Source of the DNA: Zygnema cylindricum
Taxonomy: Eukaryota; Streptophyta; Zygnematophyceae; Zygnematales; Zygnemataceae
Direction of reading: 5' to 3'
DNA: 64,000 nucleotides
NCBI GenBank assembly: GCA_037447655.1
Contig: JBBHKE010002836.1
Coordinates: 1-64,000, forward strand
Each line of letters starts with the position of its first letter. Position 1 is the first letter of the stretch. The notes under the pieces were generated by a model. That model saw only the letters and a program-made list of their open reading frames with translations. It was not told where the DNA came from and searched no databases. Of the stretch, positions 11,309-22,858 are shown one piece after another. The position numbers and the translations under genes are program-made.

Positions 11309-13780
11309 CTATAATCGGAGAGTCAAATCCAATCCTATTTCCATTTTTTCGGGCAGCTCAAAAAAATTTGGAGCAGGTCCGGGCAGCTCAAAACTTTTGA
11401 GAGTAGGTGATTGTAAGCTTTTCACGTTTCCTCTCATCCAATCAGAACACTCCGATATTTTCCAGTGCGTTTCGGGAAGTTTAAAATTTTCCGCTGCCCG
11501 GTTCGATGGATTAAGATTCGAAGAACAATCGGAAAACTTTTTTGTTTCTACAAAACTCGAAAAAAAGTTTTTCGGAAAAAGATTCTCAATTTTTTTGACC
11601 CCGGAAATTTCTTCCTTGTCCAACACCCTATTTGTCCCCTTTTGGCAATTGGCATAATCTTGAAAACTTATACCCAAGTTAAAACCCGCATCATTGTCCA
11701 TAAATTCTTTTTCATTTTTCACTCTCTTTCCCTTGCTCGCTCCCTCTCTCCCTCCCTCTCTCGCTCCATCTATTTCTTCCTCTTCCTCTCCCTCTCCATC
11801 TCTATCTTCCTCTCTCTCTTCCTCCTCTCCATCTCTCTCCCTCTCTCTCTCTCCCTCTCTCCCGCCCTCTCTCTCTCCCTCTCTCTCCCCCTCTCTTCCT
11901 CCCTCTCTTTCTCTCTCTCGACCCCCAGTAGTCATTGCAAACAACGAACACTCAAACTGACAACATGGAACCCTCACCAGAATAGGCCAATTTCCATCAA
12001 TCGGAACCTTCTTGGATCTTTCCGAAACTTCCGCAACATCCAAAACTTCTGATACTTTTGTCTTTTCTGCCATGATTTTTGTCATGAGATGAAAGATTTC
12101 CGGTTCGTTGACGACTCGTGTCACGTTCGGATATCGCGGCTTAAAAAAACTTCCCCAAATTCCGTAATGCGAAGATTGGTCGGAAAGCCGTTCCCCGATT
12201 TCTAAAATTTCTCTATTTTTAAATATTTCTTGATTGACCGTTTTTAAATTTACGAACATATTCGTCGTCGTCGGCGTCGTCGTCTTTCCTGCAAATTTCC
12301 GAAATGGGGATTCTCTGAAACTAGGTGCAAGAGGGGTGGAGGGAGAAGAGGGAGAAGAGGGAGGAGAGCGAGGAGAGAGATGAGAAGGAGGCGAGGAATG
12401 TGAGGGATGAGAGGGAGGCGAGGGATGAGAGGGAGGCGAGGGATGAGAGGGAGGCGAGGGATGAGAGGAGGGATGAGAGGGAGGAGTCGAGGGAGGAGAG
12501 GGAAAGCTTTGACTTCCCGAGTCTAAACCCGAACCTAAACTCGAACCCGAACCAGAATTCGAACATAAATCCGAGCCTAAATTCGAACCGGTTCCTCCAC
12601 AATTTTTATATAAGTAGACCCCTTTGGAACCGTTTTGTTCCACGTCAAAAATCGTCGATTTTTTAGCGTTTTCTTGGGGGAAAATGCCGATATTGAGGCG
12701 AGGAGGTGGAGGAGGACTTTTTTGAGGTTTAAGAGCCTTTGGTTTTTGAGATTTTGTCCTACTATCCGTACTTCTCAGGTTCGGAACGGAGGCCCGGGGT
12801 CGCTTTGTGGGTCGAAAATTCGGATTCCGGTCCGGATTTACGTTCGGAATGGGCTCTGAGATCCGATTCAAACCCGATTTTTTATTCGAATGAGAAGTTA
12901 AACTCGAAATTCGGTTCGAATTCGGGTTCCAAAACGGTCTTGAAATCGAACTTGAAATTGAATTCGGAATTCGGTTCGGAATTGGACTCGGAATTAAGCT
13001 TGAAATCAAACTTGACAATTTAGAAATCTGGTTCGGAATCTGGTTCGGAATCTGGTTTGGAATCTTGCTCGGATTTTGGTTCGGAATCTGGCTCGGAATC
13101 AGGTTCGGAATCTGGTTCGGAATCTGGCTCAGAATCTTGCTCGGAATCTTGCTCGGATTTTGGTTCGGAATCAGGTTCGGAATCTGGTTCGGAATCTGGT
13201 TCGGAATCTGGCTCGGAATCTTGCTCGGAATCTGGCTCGGAATCAGGTTCGGATTCTGGTGTGGAAACTGGTTCGGGATTTGGTTCGGAGTTTGTCGTGA
13301 TCGAGGACTCGGCATAGGGACCGCTTTCCCGGAAACTTCCTGCCAGACAAGCTCCGGAACCGCTGACGTGGCGGCACGGCATTGGCCAGAAACGGCACTA
13401 AGAGACAAATTCGGAGTCGATCGGATACCGCCACATGGAATTCGCCCATTGGCCGACACCTTCCCTCGTCCGCCGCAGGTCCAGGGGAGGATGCCACGTG
13501 GCAGAGGGGGGTTGATTTGTCCTTTCTGCTCGAGGCTCGCCGGTGGAGAGACAAGTGTTGCCAGCTCAGCTACCGCCCGTACGGGTGTCCGTACGGATTT
13601 CCGTACAAGTTTGGAGTTTTCTTGGGGAGTTCGGAGAGAGAGGAGATTGACAGCAACTTTCTTGACTTGTACGGAATTGCCACGTGGCAGCTGGAGAGTG
13701 GTGAGTGGGTCAGGACGTTTTCGTACTTTTTGTCTGTTAGCTGGAGGTTGGATCTGGGGAGGGTCTACCTGAGAGGCCAT
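11309..13780 (-). CDS. Hypothetical 823-aa protein with IPNQ repeats and Pro/Ser- and acidic-rich blocks
   Basis: Uninterrupted frame of 823 codons starting MASQVDPPQIQ; no family recognised. Layout: residues 1-160 are Pro/Arg-rich and non-repetitive. Residues about 163-253 are tetrapeptide repeats of the type I-P-N/S-Q/K from a 12-bp DNA repeat. Residues about 423-487 are Pro/Ser/His-rich. Residues about 506-616 look like ordinary protein (NMFVNLKTVNQEIF). Residues about 617-690 are Gly/Arg/Glu-rich from a GA tract. The rest is non-repetitive, with FELP repeated near the end. No signal peptide or membrane segment is evident. Simple repeats can hold frames open by chance, but the non-repetitive blocks stay open in the same frame. 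An intron over the GA tract is possible. Confidence 0.4.
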   Translation of the reverse strand: MASQVDPPQIQPPANRQKVRKRPDPLTTLQLPRGNSVQVKKVAVNLLSLRTPQENSKLVRKSVRTPVRAVAELATLVSPPASLEQKGQINPPLPRGILPWTCGGRGKVSANGRIPCGGIRSTPNLSLSAVSGQCRAATSAVPELVWQEVSGKAVPMPSPRSRQTPNQIPNQFPHQNPNLIPSQIPSKIPSQIPNQIPNQIPNLIPNQNPSKIPSKILSQIPNQIPNLIPSQIPNQNPSKIPNQIPNQIPNQISKLSSLISSLIPSPIPNRIPNSISSSISRPFWNPNSNRISSLTSHSNKKSGLNRISEPIPNVNPDRNPNFRPTKRPRASVPNLRSTDSRTKSQKPKALKPQKSPPPPPRLNIGIFPQENAKKSTIFDVEQNGSKGVYLYKNCGGTGSNLGSDLCSNSGSGSSLGSGLDSGSQSFPSPPSTPPSHPSSHPSPPSHPSPPSHPSPPSHPSHSSPPSHLSPRSPPSSPSSPSTPLAPSFRESPFRKFAGKTTTPTTTNMFVNLKTVNQEIFKNREILEIGERLSDQSSHYGIWGSFFKPRYPNVTRVVNEPEIFHLMTKIMAEKTKVSEVLDVAEVSERSKKVPIDGNWPILVRVPCCQFECSLFAMTTGGREREREGGREGEREGEREGGREGERERERDGEEEEREEDRDGEGEEEEEIDGAREGGREGASKGKRVKNEKEFMDNDAGFNLGISFQDYANCQKGTNRVLDKEEISGVKKIENLFPKNFFSSFVETKKFSDCSSNLNPSNRAAENFKLPETHWKISECSDWMRGNVKSLQSPTLKSFELPGPAPNFFELPEKMEIGLDLTLRL
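13021..13290. repeat. 12-bp tandem repeat (TCTGGTTCGGAA), about 22 units
   Basis: Units vary mainly as TCTGGTTCGGAA, TCTGGCTCGGAA, TCTTGCTCGGAA and TCAGGTTCGGAA. On the minus strand they encode the IPNQ-type repeats of the 823-codon frame. The period is a multiple of three, so the opposite strand is also open (Ser-Gly-Ser-Glu). Confidence 0.85.
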
Positions 13781-13794
13781 ATTTGTCCTTTTTT

Positions 13795-13965
13795 TTACTC
13801 TCTCCCTCTCCCTCTCTCCCTCTCCCTCTCTCGCTCTTCCTCTCTCTCCTCTCTTTGCCTCTCTCTCTCCTCCGGAATTCTCGATCCCTATCCCCGTTTC
13901 TCTCTCCGTCTTCTCCTTCCGTCTCTATCTCTCTCTCTCCCTCTCCTCCTTTCCCCTCTCGCGGA
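13795..13965 (+). repeat. CT-rich tract upstream of the 823-codon ORF
   Basis: CTCCCTCT repeats lie just 5' of the minus-strand start at 13780, so they read as a GA-rich tract in its possible leader or promoter. A similar CT tract lies inside the ORF at 11709-11930. Confidence 0.6.
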
Positions 13966-16159
13966 CGTTCCGTTTTTTTTTTCTTTTACCGATTTTTGTT
14001 TTCGGACGATTTAAATATCGAATATCTTTTCACGCTTTCCGTCCCTTTTTTTCGCTTTTTTGTCTTTTTCCGTCGATTCACCTTTTTTTTTTTTTTTACA
14101 AGTTATTTTTTCGATTTTTTTGTCCAAAAAAAAAAAAAAAAAATGGGCCAATAATGTCACTCTCACGGCGGACAGACACGTCCTACGGGGTCCTCCCAGC
14201 GCCACTAAACGACAAATATATCTGTTATATTTTGTCGTTTCTGCACCGACATTTAAAGTAGAATTATGCGCGCCAAAACTTTTTCCCGCGAGCCGAAGCG
14301 GCCCAATCGAAGAGCTGCTAGAGATCGATTTTATGAGCCGTACTGTACTATTTGTAACATATTTTTTTGTCTGTATTCGCCGACACAACCGATTTAGTAT
14401 TTTTGTCATCTTCTTGGGCTGGTTCATTTGCGGATTGGTAAGCGTCCACGCTGACCAATCGATTTTTTTGCGTTCCGTACAAATTCGTTTCTTTTGAGAT
14501 GAATTATGTACCGTACGGACAAAATAATCCAAAAATAATTCCGATCTGACGTGCTTTTTTTTTCTGACGTGTGACCGACAGCGCCGTAGGCGATCTATTT
14601 AACCGACACGTGCTGCTAGCCGCATTTTTGTCCTTTATGTAATAGAAAGCCGCAAAAGTCAAATTTGGATTTTTGTGGAGGTTCTTGAGGCAAAGAGGCA
14701 GAAATTGGTTAATCGTACAGTCGTACGGCTTCATTATTTGAAATATGTTTTTGACTTTTTCCATGTCGGCGGTCATCTTCAGAGTGTGTCTTAATTTGGT
14801 AAAAAGCATATAATCATATGTGGTAAATCCACACTATTTAAGAAAATATCTGAAACGAAACCCTAATTGTCGTTAAAATGGATAATCGTATCATTTTTAT
14901 CACCAAAAAGTCAAAAACGGCTGTAAAGAATGGCCAGCATTAAATTGGAGCGACTTGCAAAATGTCGGTGGGGATACAAAATGTCGGTGGGCATGCAAAA
15001 TGTTGGTGGAAATGAAAAATGTCGGTAATTATAACTTCAACATCAGCTGCATGACGTGGCGACGTCCTTTTATTTCACCGCTATAAAAAAGGCGCATAAT
15101 GATAAAATAAGTGGACACGTGGAAGGATCGAATAGTGACAATCTCATGTTTGTCGTGTGGCAGGAAGCGACAAGAATAGGTTCAGATACGCGCTCAATAG
15201 AAACGGGACTTTATAAAATTCTAATGTGCGTAGATTTGGGTACTATAAATAATTAAGGTGTGTTCCCATGTGTTAAAGTAAGGATTTTTTCTTGTCTTTG
15301 TCCTCCAAATCAAAGCCAGAAGCGGAAAAATCTTCTACCGCACAAAATAACTGCAAAAACCATAGTACAATTTGCGTCATTTTGAAACTTAAAATGTATT
15401 ACAACTTGTCGTCTTGCTATTTTAGACCCACTGCCACGGCAAAAAACGTCATCTTCAATCTTTATCTGAAAACGACTCACGAGTCGATTTTATTTAAAAT
15501 AAAGGCTGCCCAACGAATAGGATTGTGTGTTTGCACGTGTTACAATTTTTCAAAAGAATTTTCACAAAACGAAAAGTACACTTTTTCTTGCAGACTGTAC
15601 GGCCAACAATTCGTACAGTGGCCGCGGAGGGGTCTCTAACAACGGATGCCATTTCGCAAAAGCGAAGTTCGACTCCCTCGTAATATCAGTTTTATCTCTC
15701 ACTTTTTGGAGCGAAACACGACAATATCGGTATGCAATAAAAGAGCTTTGAAAAAACGATTCCTTTGAATACATTTAGGCATATTTTGATGGCAAGTCGA
15801 GTGAGAAAAGCTGAAAAAACGAAATCTCTAAGCCATGGCCGAAAGTTCTTGAATCAATGACGTCGACGTTATCACAAGTGAGCATGACGTCATAACGTCG
15901 CAAAACCCTAAGCATCTAGAATGTCACAAAAACTAGATGTCTACAACCGTCGCTATTTTTGTAGACTTCAAAAATTGTCGCGAGATTTGTAATCGTCTAC
16001 AACTGTCACAAATGGTACCCACGTCTACAGCCGTAACATTTTAAAGTAACGATTTCGTTTTCCAACATGGGAACACTCTGAAAAGTTGTACGGAAAATCT
16101 TCACTAAAAAACAAAGTAGCAAAACTAAGTTATGGTTACATGGGAACACACCCTTAGGA
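13966..16159. other. Intergenic, no recognised gene
   Basis: Mixed AT-rich DNA with short frames only. Homopolymer runs occur at 14085-14143. A short four-copy repeat lies at 14956-15026. Several GTCTACAAC/GTCGC words recur at 15940-16030. I recognise no coding family. Confidence 0.35.
14956..15026. repeat. 18-19-bp tandem repeat, four units
   Basis: Units are variants of CAAAATGTCGGTGGG followed by AT or CAT. The last copies are diverged. There is no coding context. Confidence 0.6.
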
Positions 16160-16325
16160 GTATTTCATAGTCGTGACAGGTACTGAAGAAACAACCGACT
16201 CCCAAGTGTCTCTCATTTTTAAACCACTCCGTAAGTCACCGACTGTCTCTCATTTTTAAACCACTCCGTAAGTCACCGACTTTTGTCTTTTGTCACCACG
16301 CCAAGCTTATGCTTGTGTCTATGGC
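16160..16325 (-). pseudogene. Decayed copy of CAD exon 3
   Basis: The sequence resembles part of exon 3 of the CAD-like gene (20425-20652). Shared words include GTCGTGACAGG, ACAACCGACTCCCA, GTCACCGACTTTTGTC and TGTCTATGGCAAC. It contains its own tandem duplication of about 36 bp (TCTCTCATTTTTAAACCACT and following) and has lost the frame. A further fragment resembling the 5' end of exon 3 lies near 16590-16620. This suggests a decayed second CAD copy on the same strand. Confidence 0.6.
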
Positions 16326-17165
16326 AACAAAAATCAATTTAGAATACGTACCTTTCTTCAATAATACGAAAAAAAGCTCCATCTATACAAAAAACGCGAA
16401 GAAAATATGGATATTTTCTACACGTTAAAAGATAAAAGATGAAATATCTGCTTAGTTGATGACAAGAAAACTTACATCTGCAAAGCCAACTCAAAAATGA
16501 AGTTGAAGCCATGGCAACTAATCAGCTAAATGAAAAATAATTTACATTCAGTAAGCAAAACTTCAAAACAAAACATCACCACATTGACCAGCTCATGCCT
16601 CTAGCCGTGGTAGCAAAACGACAAAAAACAAAACATCCGTTTGGTTAAAAGAAACAGAAAAAAGTAGAAGAATAAACAACAAATTGACAATCATTATCAT
16701 CAGCGTCATTCTTTATTCTTATAGGTGGTAATTCAAACCATATGTCAACAAGTTTTTAAACACCGGAGGAAAAAGCCATTTTACAAATTAAACCAAAACA
16801 GATTTATACATGTACTAAACAAGTATTTTATATACCTACTTACATTTATTCCTCAAATCACCAAAACTCAAACTACCTTCTCCCTCATTAACTGATACTA
16901 CCACAACTCTCACTCTCATATCCTCTTCGCTTTTCTTTCATTTTCAACTTTTTTTGAACTCTTGAAATTTCCTTTTCAAACTTATTCATGTCAGACTGCT
17001 AAAAAAAACAATAGTATAGAAAGAAACACAACCTGATCACTGGTCCACGCCTCCCTATGCTTTGTAACACAGATTGATCTGTTTAAACAATGTTTAAATA
17101 TATGTCAAAAGCCCAATTTAACTTTAACATCGGTTTTTCTCTCTCTCATAATTTTTCAACTTTTC

Positions 17166-20100
17166 TTATGCGAGAGTCGACATGTCAAGAACAAATCGAT
17201 ATTTCACATCGGACTGCAAGATACAAAAAAAAAACGATATGTAAGTAAAACTAAAAAAAAAGCCTTGAGATTGAGAAGTAAATCACAACATTGTAACATC
17301 TCTAACTGAAAATACTAATACAAAACCTTTTCTTGGTATAACTCCCACCGTAAACCATTATGTAATTAGTTACAAAAATTCATCATGAGGTTCTATGAAA
17401 TTTCTTTTAGAGCTATCAATTCTAATTTATAACCAGTCAGATGTCAACAATTTCTAACCAATTACCAAGATAGTGTCGAGAAAAAGGACAACAATATTTA
17501 ACACTGTATTATGTTCAAGCACCAGATACTAAATTGGTACAAAAAATGTGCTATCAATCATTCATATTGAGATATTACATGTCATATTTATCTTGATAAC
17601 TCCAAAAGATACGTACACACGTATTTTATAAACTTTCCAATATGAACTATAATTCATTACCTTCATCAACTGACAAGTTCCAAAATGAACAGTCTAAAGT
17701 AACGGTAATTGTACCCCTGAGATAAGGAAGGGAGGGAGAAGGTTTAACAACGTAAAAAACTCACCTTCTGAAGTCTTTCCATGGCTGTGTTAACATAATC
17801 GATGCTAATCTTCTCAATGTCCGAAGTAATATTGTGTTTTCCACAGAAATCCAACATTTCTTGAGTCTCTTTCAAACCTCCGATCAAACTCCCAGCAATC
17901 ATTTTCCTTCCTGCAATTTTCAGTAAACAAAAACTAATTTACAGAGTGGAAAAGAAAAAAAAAAAGATGGATAGACACAGTCCATCACATCACAGTCTAT
18001 TTAAGTTATTTTAACGATTCATTACAAGAATATTCTCTTAATAAGATTCAGAAGCAGTATGTATCATCAAACTTTCTCTGAAAAGACACCATGAACTGAA
18101 GAAAAAAACAATCACTCTATAGCTCTGAGAGAAGGATTTTGGGGACTTCTGATTAGAAAAAAAACACACACACACATTTTTCTCCCTCTACTGTTACAAG
18201 CAGCAAAATAAATTGCAAATTACAACTGATTTTTTTTCAAAAATCAACGGAAGTATACAAATAGGTGGCAAATTATAAACTAATTTCCCAAAAAAAAAAC
18301 AACTGAATAAATAGCAAATTATAGATGAAACTTACCGAAAATCAACTCTGAAGCCCCAAGAGCATACGGTTCCGGAGGCACTCCCACAACAACATATTTG
18401 CCATCTAGTTTGAGCAAATTCAGATAGTCTGAAAGATTATGTTTTGCACTCACAGTGTCGATGATGTAATCCAAACTGCCTGCCTTAGCCTGAACATTTG
18501 AAAGAAAAATCTTGAAAAAACATTTAAAAAGGAACAATTTGAAGGAACAATGTGAAGGACCAATTTGAAGGAACATCCTAAAGCAACATTTTAATTTAAT
18601 ATCATCGAACTGTTGAAGCGTGCATTATTTGTCAAGCAAAAGAAGAAACTTGTCAAGCAAAAGAAGAAACTGTCTTTAAGTAACTCAACCAAATACTCAA
18701 GACATACATTATTTCTCCATCAAAGAGATAGTCTTTTCCCATCATCAAAAGAAACAAAAGATAATCCTTTTAAAGCTATTAGACATTTAGATCCTCTTGA
18801 ATAATCGCTCGCTTACACTGAAACATCCTCCCACAGCTTCCTAAGCTTCTAATAATCCTTATCAAGACCATATATCCTCACAAATCAACCCTAGAAAATT
18901 GCAACAAACAGGCATGACAAGTTGGAAGTAGTAAACCCTTCTCAAAGAAACTCTCCTCTCACCTTCATCCCCTTCTCATGATTTGTTACTGTGAAGTAAA
19001 AAGTCACACCAAGCTGTAACTCATAAAAAACCAACCATCTCAAGGAAATTCCTTATCACGTTTGTCACATTCTCATATTTTATAACAAACTAAATAAAAG
19101 TCACAACAAACTGTAACTAATAAAAATCCAGCCCTCTTCTGAAAGTCTTTTCTCACCTGCATTTCGTTCTCATGTTTTGTTACTACGAACTCGTCCGCTT
19201 TAAGAAGGTCAATAGCTTCATGCTTTTTGTTAACAGATGTGCTCAAAACCACCACCTTCATCCCAAAAGCCTTTCCAAACTTGACAGCCATATGGCCCAA
19301 TCCTGTGAAATTCCCAGTCCATAAACAAGGTGAGACTCCAAAAGTATAATTTATCGCGTGAGAAAAAAAAAAAAACACATTCGTCACTCCAGGAACACTC
19401 ACTGCTACTCACTAGTAACCTTCAGATGTTATAAATCCATATAAACTCTTCCTAGTGAAAATCTCTGGAGAAAAAAGAAGTGGCCCTTCACAATCAAATT
19501 ACCCATCCCTTTATTGTTAGAGATAGTGAATTATTAGCCTTTGCAATTTATTGGGATTAACTGCACCACGTGACAATCTGAGCAACGCACTTCAGCATTA
19601 TGGCCAAAAATTGCTCTCAATCAAGTTTAAGAGATTAATTCTCACAATAATGTTAAATATAGTTTAGTGCCGATTACAGCTCCAGCTCACTACAATTCGA
19701 ACATTATTTCTTAACTCGAATATTAATTCTTAGAGAGATGTGAGTGATTAACTCTAACAAAAATGTTAAAAGTAGTTTCTTGCCGATTACAGGTTCCATT
19801 ACTCACCTCCCAAACCGACAACTCCAATAGTCTTCCCAGATTCATTGAGGCCATAGTGAAGCATGGGACTATAGACTGTGATTCCGGCACACAATAGAGG
19901 GGCAGAAGCATCCAAAGGAAGATTTTCAGGCATGTGGAGGACAAATCTGAAGATCATGAAACAAAAGAGTTTTCAGTTTTTACGTCAATCATATATGAGA
20001 TCAGTTTAATTCCAAGGCGACTTAGTTCTTTGTGTAACATAATATAGACTTGGTTTAATGAAAAATATATCACTGATCAGAGACAGCAATATCACAAACT

Positions 20101-21637
20101 CAGTTGTAACTGTAAAATTTTAAATTTTCACCCTCGGTTTATTTGCAGAAAATCTTAATTTCCCATGCAAAGTCAGTTCCATTTCAAAATGCTACTCCAT
20201 TTATGCAGGACAAACCTTGTTTAGACAATCCCTCAGAAGTTTAAACATTCGGCCATAAAAATTTACCAAAGGAATTATAATTACCAGACCACTAACGGAT
20301 CATGACATTTGAGGAAAAATCAGAACAATAACAATCCCATCAAGCATGAAAACAAGATTAGCTAACTTTTTTACAACCAAACATATTAATGGAAAGTTCC
20401 TCTGAAAACAAAAACGTAACTCACTTCTGATTGCAAACCATCCTGTTAGAGTATCCTCCATATGTTCGAGTACCGTCATAATCCACACCATTATATGTGG
20501 ACACTAACTTGGGACAGTATTGCTCCAAATTTTTCCCGCAAGCTTCACAGTCGTGACAGGACCTGACAAGACAACCGACTCCCACATGGTCTCCCACTTT
20601 GAAACCACTCACTGAGTCACCGACTTTTGTCACCACTCCAGCGAGCTCGTGTCTGTAATCATGGCAACAAAAAAATAAAAATAAAGAATGATAAAGAATC
20701 ATACCTTCTTGTCGGTAAACAACAAAAAGAAAACAGAACCTCCATTCAACAAACAAGGAAAAACATAATTGCTATTTAGTATACGACAACAAAAAAAACT
20801 ATTTGTCCGGTAAACAGGAAAAAAATTTAATTTCTATCCCGTAAAACGACAAAACACGAAATAGCTGCTCAGCAAACAAGAGAAAACAACAAAACATCTA
20901 GCAGCAGCTCAGAACAGAAGCAAAACAGCATATTACATAATATTACATATATTCTATTCAGTGAACAAAATGTCAAAACATCAGCACACCGGCCGGCTTG
21001 TGCCTGTAGCTATGGCAGAAAATCGCCAAAAAACAGAACATCCATTTGGTTAAGATAAACGTAGAAAAATAAAAACACACACCCAGGCACCATTGGGAAG
21101 GTCGAATTTCCCCAATCTCCCTTGATCTGATGCAAGTCACTATGGCAAATGCCACAGAATTTGATGTCAAACTCTACATCCTCGGCTCCAACCGCCCTGC
21201 CACATGGAACCAAACTTTACAGCTCAGTTTCCTGCTCAAAACTCTTCATCTTAAGTGTTGCAATAAAAAAAAATCGAACAATAGAGTGAATTGTCCCGTC
21301 CTATCATGGCAGCATTCGTTACAAAAACAATAACATCATCGTAATTCGCTGTAGTAAAAGTCAAATGAAATTTAACTTCACTTACTCAGTTAAGTTTAAT
21401 CACCATCAACCATACTTCTCAGTTCAGCTGCTACTTCTCAAGCTCAATTTAGAAGCTCGCTAAATTCAAATAAAAACTGATTTTGACGCATTTTTAAAAT
21501 GAAACTCTACTAAGTTTCTGACAAGTTAAAGCAGCTGTGGTTTGCATCCAGTTTCCATACCTGCGGTTGAATTCGAAGGGCGCCAGGTGTCCAGAAGCAT
21601 CCTTGGCTGCATATCCTTTCGTATTGCAGTCAGCCAT
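17166..21637 (-). CDS. Cinnamyl-alcohol-dehydrogenase-like zinc alcohol dehydrogenase, 8 exons, 350 aa
   Basis: Exons on the minus strand: 21637-21561, 21196-21083, 20652-20425, 19946-19807, 19302-19157, 18489-18336, 17910-17765, 17213-17166. All introns are GT-AG, the phases agree, and the protein is 350 aa (family about 355-360). It starts [20 protein letters not shown] and ends [14 protein letters not shown]. Catalytic zinc ligands are C43, H65, E66 and C159; structural zinc ligands are C96, C99, C102 and C110. The dinucleotide fold GLGGLG is at 184-189, and an STS loop after the second strand suits NADPH. In plants this family reduces cinnamyl aldehydes to alcohols in the cytosol. Residues of the bona fide CAD pocket differ (W54, N56), so another aldehyde substrate is possible. 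A TATATATT box lies at about 21807-21817. The gene appears intact. Confidence 0.92.
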
Positions 21638-22155
21638 AATCTCCAGCAAACAAAGTTTTCAGCAAATGATTGTTATTCCTGCTTGTAACGGTCGAAAGTA
21701 AAGCTGCAGTAATGAAATGAAGATACAAGATGGCAGTTGTAGAGTTACAGACTGCAGGGCAGAAGAGATTCTGCAAAAGATTGTGAAATGTGAAGACGAT
21801 TTTTTTAAAATATATACTGAGAGGAAGTAATTGTTGACCTTGATCAGACATTTCGAGCAAACTAGAAGGACTATTAGGACGACGTACACCTAAGTACACC
21901 TAATCAGTTAACAAGATTCGCAAAAGGCACGAACTCAATAGATTACGAAGGTAGAAAGGGCAGAGATAGAGTGAGAGAGCAATAGTATTCTCATGTAGGG
22001 AGGCACAGATAAGACAGCCTTTCTGAAAGTAGATTCCATTTTAATAGAAAGCATACAATTGTTACACCAGAGGACAATGTCCAGTAATACACTGATTCTG
22101 AATGCTGAATGCTGCCAAGCCTAATTTGCTTGTGAGTGATGATTCTTGCTGCTTG

Positions 22156-22542
22156 TCATATGCTATTTATTCTAATGCAAACAAAAGCAACTAAGTGGCG
22201 ATCGAATGAATAAGTGCCACGTGTACAATTTTGCTGACAATAATGCATCGTGAAAACGTCCGCACGTCTGCCTAGCACCTGCTGTGATGCTGCGATTTCG
22301 TGGTACCAATGAAACCGCTTGAATCGCTGCACGAAATAATCGCCTGGGATCGCACTAAAAACAATACTCCCACTCGATTCAAAGGGCGATATAACAATTT
22401 CCGTTGACTGAGACTTCGTTTGACCGCGAACTTTCATAGAAATGGTCCACGGTCCACTTTGGTAAATCCCGATGGCGAACGAACAAAATCTTCGCCGTAC
22501 ATCAATAGAATTTAAACTTACGTGCGTCACTTCAAAACACAT
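22156..22542 (-). CDS. Hypothetical protein or exon, unrecognised
   Basis: Open frame of 128 codons, extendable upstream through FGSDDETYMCFEVTHVSL to a stop near 22590. The composition looks like real protein, with no repeats. It begins just beside a hAT-like terminal repeat and lies 0.5 kb upstream of the CAD gene on the same strand. A gene fragment carried or cut off by a transposon is possible. No motif was recognised. Confidence 0.28.
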   Translation of the reverse strand: MCFEVTHVSLNSIDVRRRFCSFAIGIYQSGPWTISMKVRGQTKSQSTEIVISPFESSGSIVFSAIPGDYFVQRFKRFHWYHEIAASQQVLGRRADVFTMHYCQQNCTRGTYSFDRHLVAFVCIRINSI

Positions 22543-22593
22543 GTAAGTTTCGTCGTCACTTCCAAAAACAAAAAGTCTTACATACAGGACCGT

Positions 22594-22614
22594 TAAATAT
22601 CACTTTTGCCACCT
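22594..22614 (-). repeat. hAT-like terminal inverted repeat
   Basis: The minus strand reads CAGAGGTGGCAAAAGTGATAT. The same terminus, as CAGAGGTCGCAAAAGTGAAA, is seen at about 42845-42864, and as CAGAGGTTGCAAAAGTC near 63515. Starting with CAGAG fits hAT elements. The partner end was not found nearby. Confidence 0.4.
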
Positions 22615-22858
22615 CTGGCGTGAATTGAATGCCACTTATAAAATCAGGACCGTTTCAATTTAACGGACCACCTGTAACGCTTTGATTCGATCCTGAAAAT
22701 TCAAAGCGTGTGCGGCGGCTGCCAACGTGAGGATGCAGCCTCGTTCATCGAAATCCAATGTTGGGGGATCTTCCTCCAATAGCGTCGCTTGCAAAGCGAC
22801 GGTAGTCCTACCGAAGGACCAAGTTCGAGAAAGTACTCCAAGAACTTTAAGCCCTTGC

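Noticed and set aside
13057-13317. Plus-strand Ser-Gly-Ser-Glu repeat protein
   Set aside because: It is the complement of the 12-bp repeat inside the larger minus-strand frame. It has no flanking unique coding sequence.
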